From Prochlorococcus marinus XMU1419 (GTDB lineage Bacteria; Cyanobacteriota; Cyanobacteriia; PCC-6307; Cyanobiaceae), in assembly GCF_017695955.1 (NCBI RefSeq), contig NZ_JAAORO010000003.1:310001-374000 (forward strand): a DNA stretch of 64,000 nt, given 5' to 3'. The position numbers and the translations under genes were made by a program. Positions 61,696 to 64,000 of the stretch are shown one piece after another. Below the pieces are notes generated by a model. It was not told the origin of the DNA, did no database searches, and saw only the letters and a program-made list of their open reading frames with translations. Within the stretch, counting starts at the first letter, position 1; every line of letters begins with the position of its first letter.

Positions 61696-63249
61696 ATGAT
61701 TAATAAAACTATAAATTTCAAACCTCTTTTAAAAATATTTATTTTTTTTCCACTTATATTTTATTTTGGCAAGAGAAGTTACATTGCTTTTGATGAAGGA
61801 TTTTATGCCCTACAAGCAAGATGGATATTAGATAAAGGAAACTGGACAATTCCTCTTTGGTGGGATGATTATGTATTAGATAGAACAATTGGATTACAGT
61901 ACTTAATAGCAAAGTCACAAGATATCTTTGGAAGAAATATTTTTTCAGCATATCTTCCAACCACAGTTGCTGCCATATTGATGCTATTCATAACTTACAA
62001 ATTACATGAAGAATTTTTTAATAAAAAATATGCAATTATTTCTCCGCTGATACTTTCTACGACATATCTATGGTTTGACTACTCCCACTTAGCAACTCAA
62101 GATGTCATTTATTCATGTTTAGTAAGTATTGGTGTATTTTCTTTAGTAAAAATAAAAAGTAAAAATAACAAAATTTATATTCTGCTTTTTGGTATTTGGA
62201 TTGGTTTATCTTTTATGATGAAAACTTTTCTAGTATTTGTACCTTTATTATCACTTCTGCCATATTTGTATTTAAAAAAGAATTGTTTATTCAGTAAATT
62301 CTTTTGGCTTGGACTAATAATTGGATTTATTCCGTACTTATTATGGTCTTTTTCTATTAATTCATATTTAGATAAAAATATTATCTTTTACTTATTCGAC
62401 AAATTCACTATTCTCTCTAACAAAAATAATTTCACAAATCCCTTCTATTATTATTTTTGGAATATTCCAGTCACATTCCTACCATGGAGCGTATTTGCAA
62501 TTATTGGTACAATTCTAAATATTTCTGAAAGTAAAGACAATAAATATATACTTACCTTTTTCCCCTTAATTTGTATAGTAATTCTAAGTTTTTTTTCTAC
62601 GAAAACTCCCTATTACGCTTTACAAATATCATCAATTTTCTCACTAAATACTTATGTAGGAATTAGATATTTATTTAATTCTAAAAAATACAAAAGTATC
62701 TTTATGTTTGTCACTTCCAAAATAATTCCATTATTTCTATTAACTCTAACTGCCACATATTATTTTTTATTTAAAAATATAAGTAACTTTAACTTGAAAG
62801 AAAATACATTATTAATTATTGGTTTATTATTTTTCGGGTTATCTTGGTCATTCATAAAACATAAGAACTCATTTAAAGAAATCTTAATAGCTCTTATAAT
62901 TGGTCCTTACTTATTAACTTCATTTCTTTTGCAATCAGGATTATTCACTGATAGATCAAGAGAATTAAGAGAAGAAATGGAATTGATATCATCTCTTGAT
63001 ATAGTAAAAAGTCAACCTATAAAAGTTGATAAAGCAGGTATGAACAATCCTCAATCTTCATCAAAAATAATTAAAATTTCTTTATTAACACCTAAACTTG
63101 GCGAAGTTTTAGAGAATATTGATCAGTTAAAAAAAGCAGAATTAGCCTGGACAACAGATTTTCAAGAGATAAAAAACAATAATAATTCTTATGAAGTAAT
63201 TTATGATAATTATATTTTAAAACCCTGGATATTAATATTAAAGAAGTAA
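61696..63249 (+). CDS. Membrane glycosyltransferase, ArnT/PMT-like
   Basis: A 517-residue integral membrane protein with about 11-12 hydrophobic segments and a soluble C-terminal tail of about 90 residues. The acidic motif IAFDEGFYALQARWILDKG in the first outer loop is typical of GT-C enzymes that use polyprenyl-phosphate sugars (ArnT, PMT families). It would modify lipid A or surface glycans at the outer face of the membrane. The substrate is unknown. It follows the tRNA-Thr gene by 25 bp and precedes another glycosyltransferase by 45 bp. Confidence 0.82.
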   Translation: MINKTINFKPLLKIFIFFPLIFYFGKRSYIAFDEGFYALQARWILDKGNWTIPLWWDDYVLDRTIGLQYLIAKSQDIFGRNIFSAYLPTTVAAILMLFITYKLHEEFFNKKYAIISPLILSTTYLWFDYSHLATQDVIYSCLVSIGVFSLVKIKSKNNKIYILLFGIWIGLSFMMKTFLVFVPLLSLLPYLYLKKNCLFSKFFWLGLIIGFIPYLLWSFSINSYLDKNIIFYLFDKFTILSNKNNFTNPFYYYFWNIPVTFLPWSVFAIIGTILNISESKDNKYILTFFPLICIVILSFFSTKTPYYALQISSIFSLNTYVGIRYLFNSKKYKSIFMFVTSKIIPLFLLTLTATYYFLFKNISNFNLKENTLLIIGLLFFGLSWSFIKHKNSFKEILIALIIGPYLLTSFLLQSGLFTDRSRELREEMELISSLDIVKSQPIKVDKAGMNNPQSSSKIIKISLLTPKLGEVLENIDQLKKAELAWTTDFQEIKNNNNSYEVIYDNYILKPWILILKK

Positions 63250-63294
63250 ACAGCCTTTATATAATAAAGTGTCTTTAGCCAATTATACAAAGTC

Positions 63295-64000
63295 ATGAAA
63301 TCTGAAAATAGTTGGAATTTGACGCATAATAAACTACATCAATTATTCAAAAACAATAGCGAATTAATTTCAATCAAAGTTCGGGGTAATGCATGGGAAC
63401 CAATAACTAGATGGCTAAGATTTGATTCAAGAATTTTTAGAGAAACTACCAGCCAAGCAAGAATAACTTTAGGCGATATTGAATCCTTAGCTGAAATTTA
63501 TAATTATAGATCCATTAGATGGAAAGCAAAAAAGTTAACTCCTTTAAAAACTAAACTGATTCCACTATCAGTAAAAAATATTTTTCGCAAATTACCAATT
63601 ATCAAACAATTAGCTTACGAACTAGAAATTGTTTTTTATAAATATAGCGAAAATATTTCTGATCATTTAATTTCAATAGTTATTCCTGCAAGAAATGAAG
63701 CAGGTAATAAAGAGCTTTTAGTAAATGCATTAAATAAATTTAAAAGCATACCAAATGAATTAGAAATCATCTTTGTGGAAGGGAATAGCAAAGATAATAC
63801 ATATTCGATGTTAAAAGAACTAAAAGAAAAATTCACAAATTCCTATAAAATATCACTTTTAAAACAAACATCTAAGGGCAAAAAAAATGCTGTCGTAGAG
63901 GGATTTAATATTTCTTCAGGTCAAACCCTAGCCATAATTGATAGCGATTTTACCGTAGATATAAATGACAGTATTGCAGCAATAATGGAATCAACCAAAA
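63295..64000 (+). CDS. Family-2 glycosyltransferase, N-terminal part (runs off the window)
   Basis: Open reading frame from ATG 63295 to the window end (235 codons, no stop). The first about 125 residues are basic and helical (e.g. LGDIESLAEIYNYRSIRWKA) with no recognised motif. A GT2-type nucleotide-sugar fold then begins with ISIVIPARNEAGNKELL, IIFVEGNSKDNTY, KGKKNAVVEGF and the DxD-like IIDSDFTVD. Probably adds a sugar in cell-surface polysaccharide synthesis together with the upstream ArnT-like gene. Confidence 0.85.
   Translation, partial: MKSENSWNLTHNKLHQLFKNNSELISIKVRGNAWEPITRWLRFDSRIFRETTSQARITLGDIESLAEIYNYRSIRWKAKKLTPLKTKLIPLSVKNIFRKLPIIKQLAYELEIVFYKYSENISDHLISIVIPARNEAGNKELLVNALNKFKSIPNELEIIFVEGNSKDNTYSMLKELKEKFTNSYKISLLKQTSKGKKNAVVEGFNISSGQTLAIIDSDFTVDINDSIAAIMESTK

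Overview
This window is a gene-dense stretch of a small, AT-rich marine cyanobacterial chromosome, most likely a high-light-adapted Prochlorococcus. The main evidence is the split RNA polymerase beta-prime subunit (rpoC1 plus rpoC2), two separate ATP synthase clusters, a paired b/b' stator, a high-light-inducible protein, the plastid-type proteins PSRP-3/Ycf65 and Ycf35, and Ccs1/CcdA cytochrome c maturation. Very low G+C, near-zero gene spacing and a BioK-type biotin operon point the same way. I assigned the genus from remembered gene families and gene order, not from a database search.

Layout. 0-5.4 kb: end of gpmI, secG, groL-groS (minus strand) and the atpD-atpC operon. 5.4-7.5 kb: PSRP-3, a 54-residue ORF and pepP. 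7.6-12.1 kb: a tight plus-strand set (CNNM/CBS membrane protein, GTPase, nadD, nadE). 12.1-19.5 kb: one long minus-strand run with the main ATP synthase operon (atp1, atpB, atpE, b', b, delta, alpha, gamma), continuing into a 2Fe-2S ferredoxin, a small ORF and a DUF3326 protein. 19.7-30.7 kb: ftsW, ccdA-ccs1, queF, a small ORF with glnB, a TlyA-type methyltransferase, purB, fumC and a Ski2-like helicase. 30.9-35.4 kb: biotin operon bioF-bioK-bioC-bioD-bioA. 35.4-38.2 kb: DUF3143, a membrane J-protein, rsmG and an aldo/keto reductase.

37-52 kb is almost entirely minus strand. In transcription order it holds rpsT, tatD, rpoB, rpoC1, rpoC2, a high-light-inducible protein, rlmN, a 41-residue membrane ORF, a HEAT-repeat protein, DUF2997, Ycf35, a ferredoxin and the aldo/keto reductase. 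52-61.5 kb: hisD, rpiA, an HtrA protease, the rimP-nusA-ylxR-infB translation/transcription operon and a DUF3493 protein. 61.6-64 kb: a tRNA-Thr(CGU), then a membrane glycosyltransferase and the start of a family-2 glycosyltransferase. This last part looks like the edge of a variable cell-surface region.

Most genes are core metabolism and information processing: energy conversion, protein folding, transcription and translation, and NAD, purine, biotin and histidine synthesis. I found no phage, transposon, CRISPR array, rRNA or defence system, and no clear new multi-gene system. The best leads are the 36-bp tandem array in infB, the Phe51 T-loop of PII, the palindrome-dense groS-atpD spacer, the DUF2997/Ycf35/ferredoxin cluster with an operator-like palindrome, two unannotated small ORFs, and the tRNA/glycosyltransferase boundary. 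No gene-free stretch exceeds about 300 bases once the small ORFs are counted.
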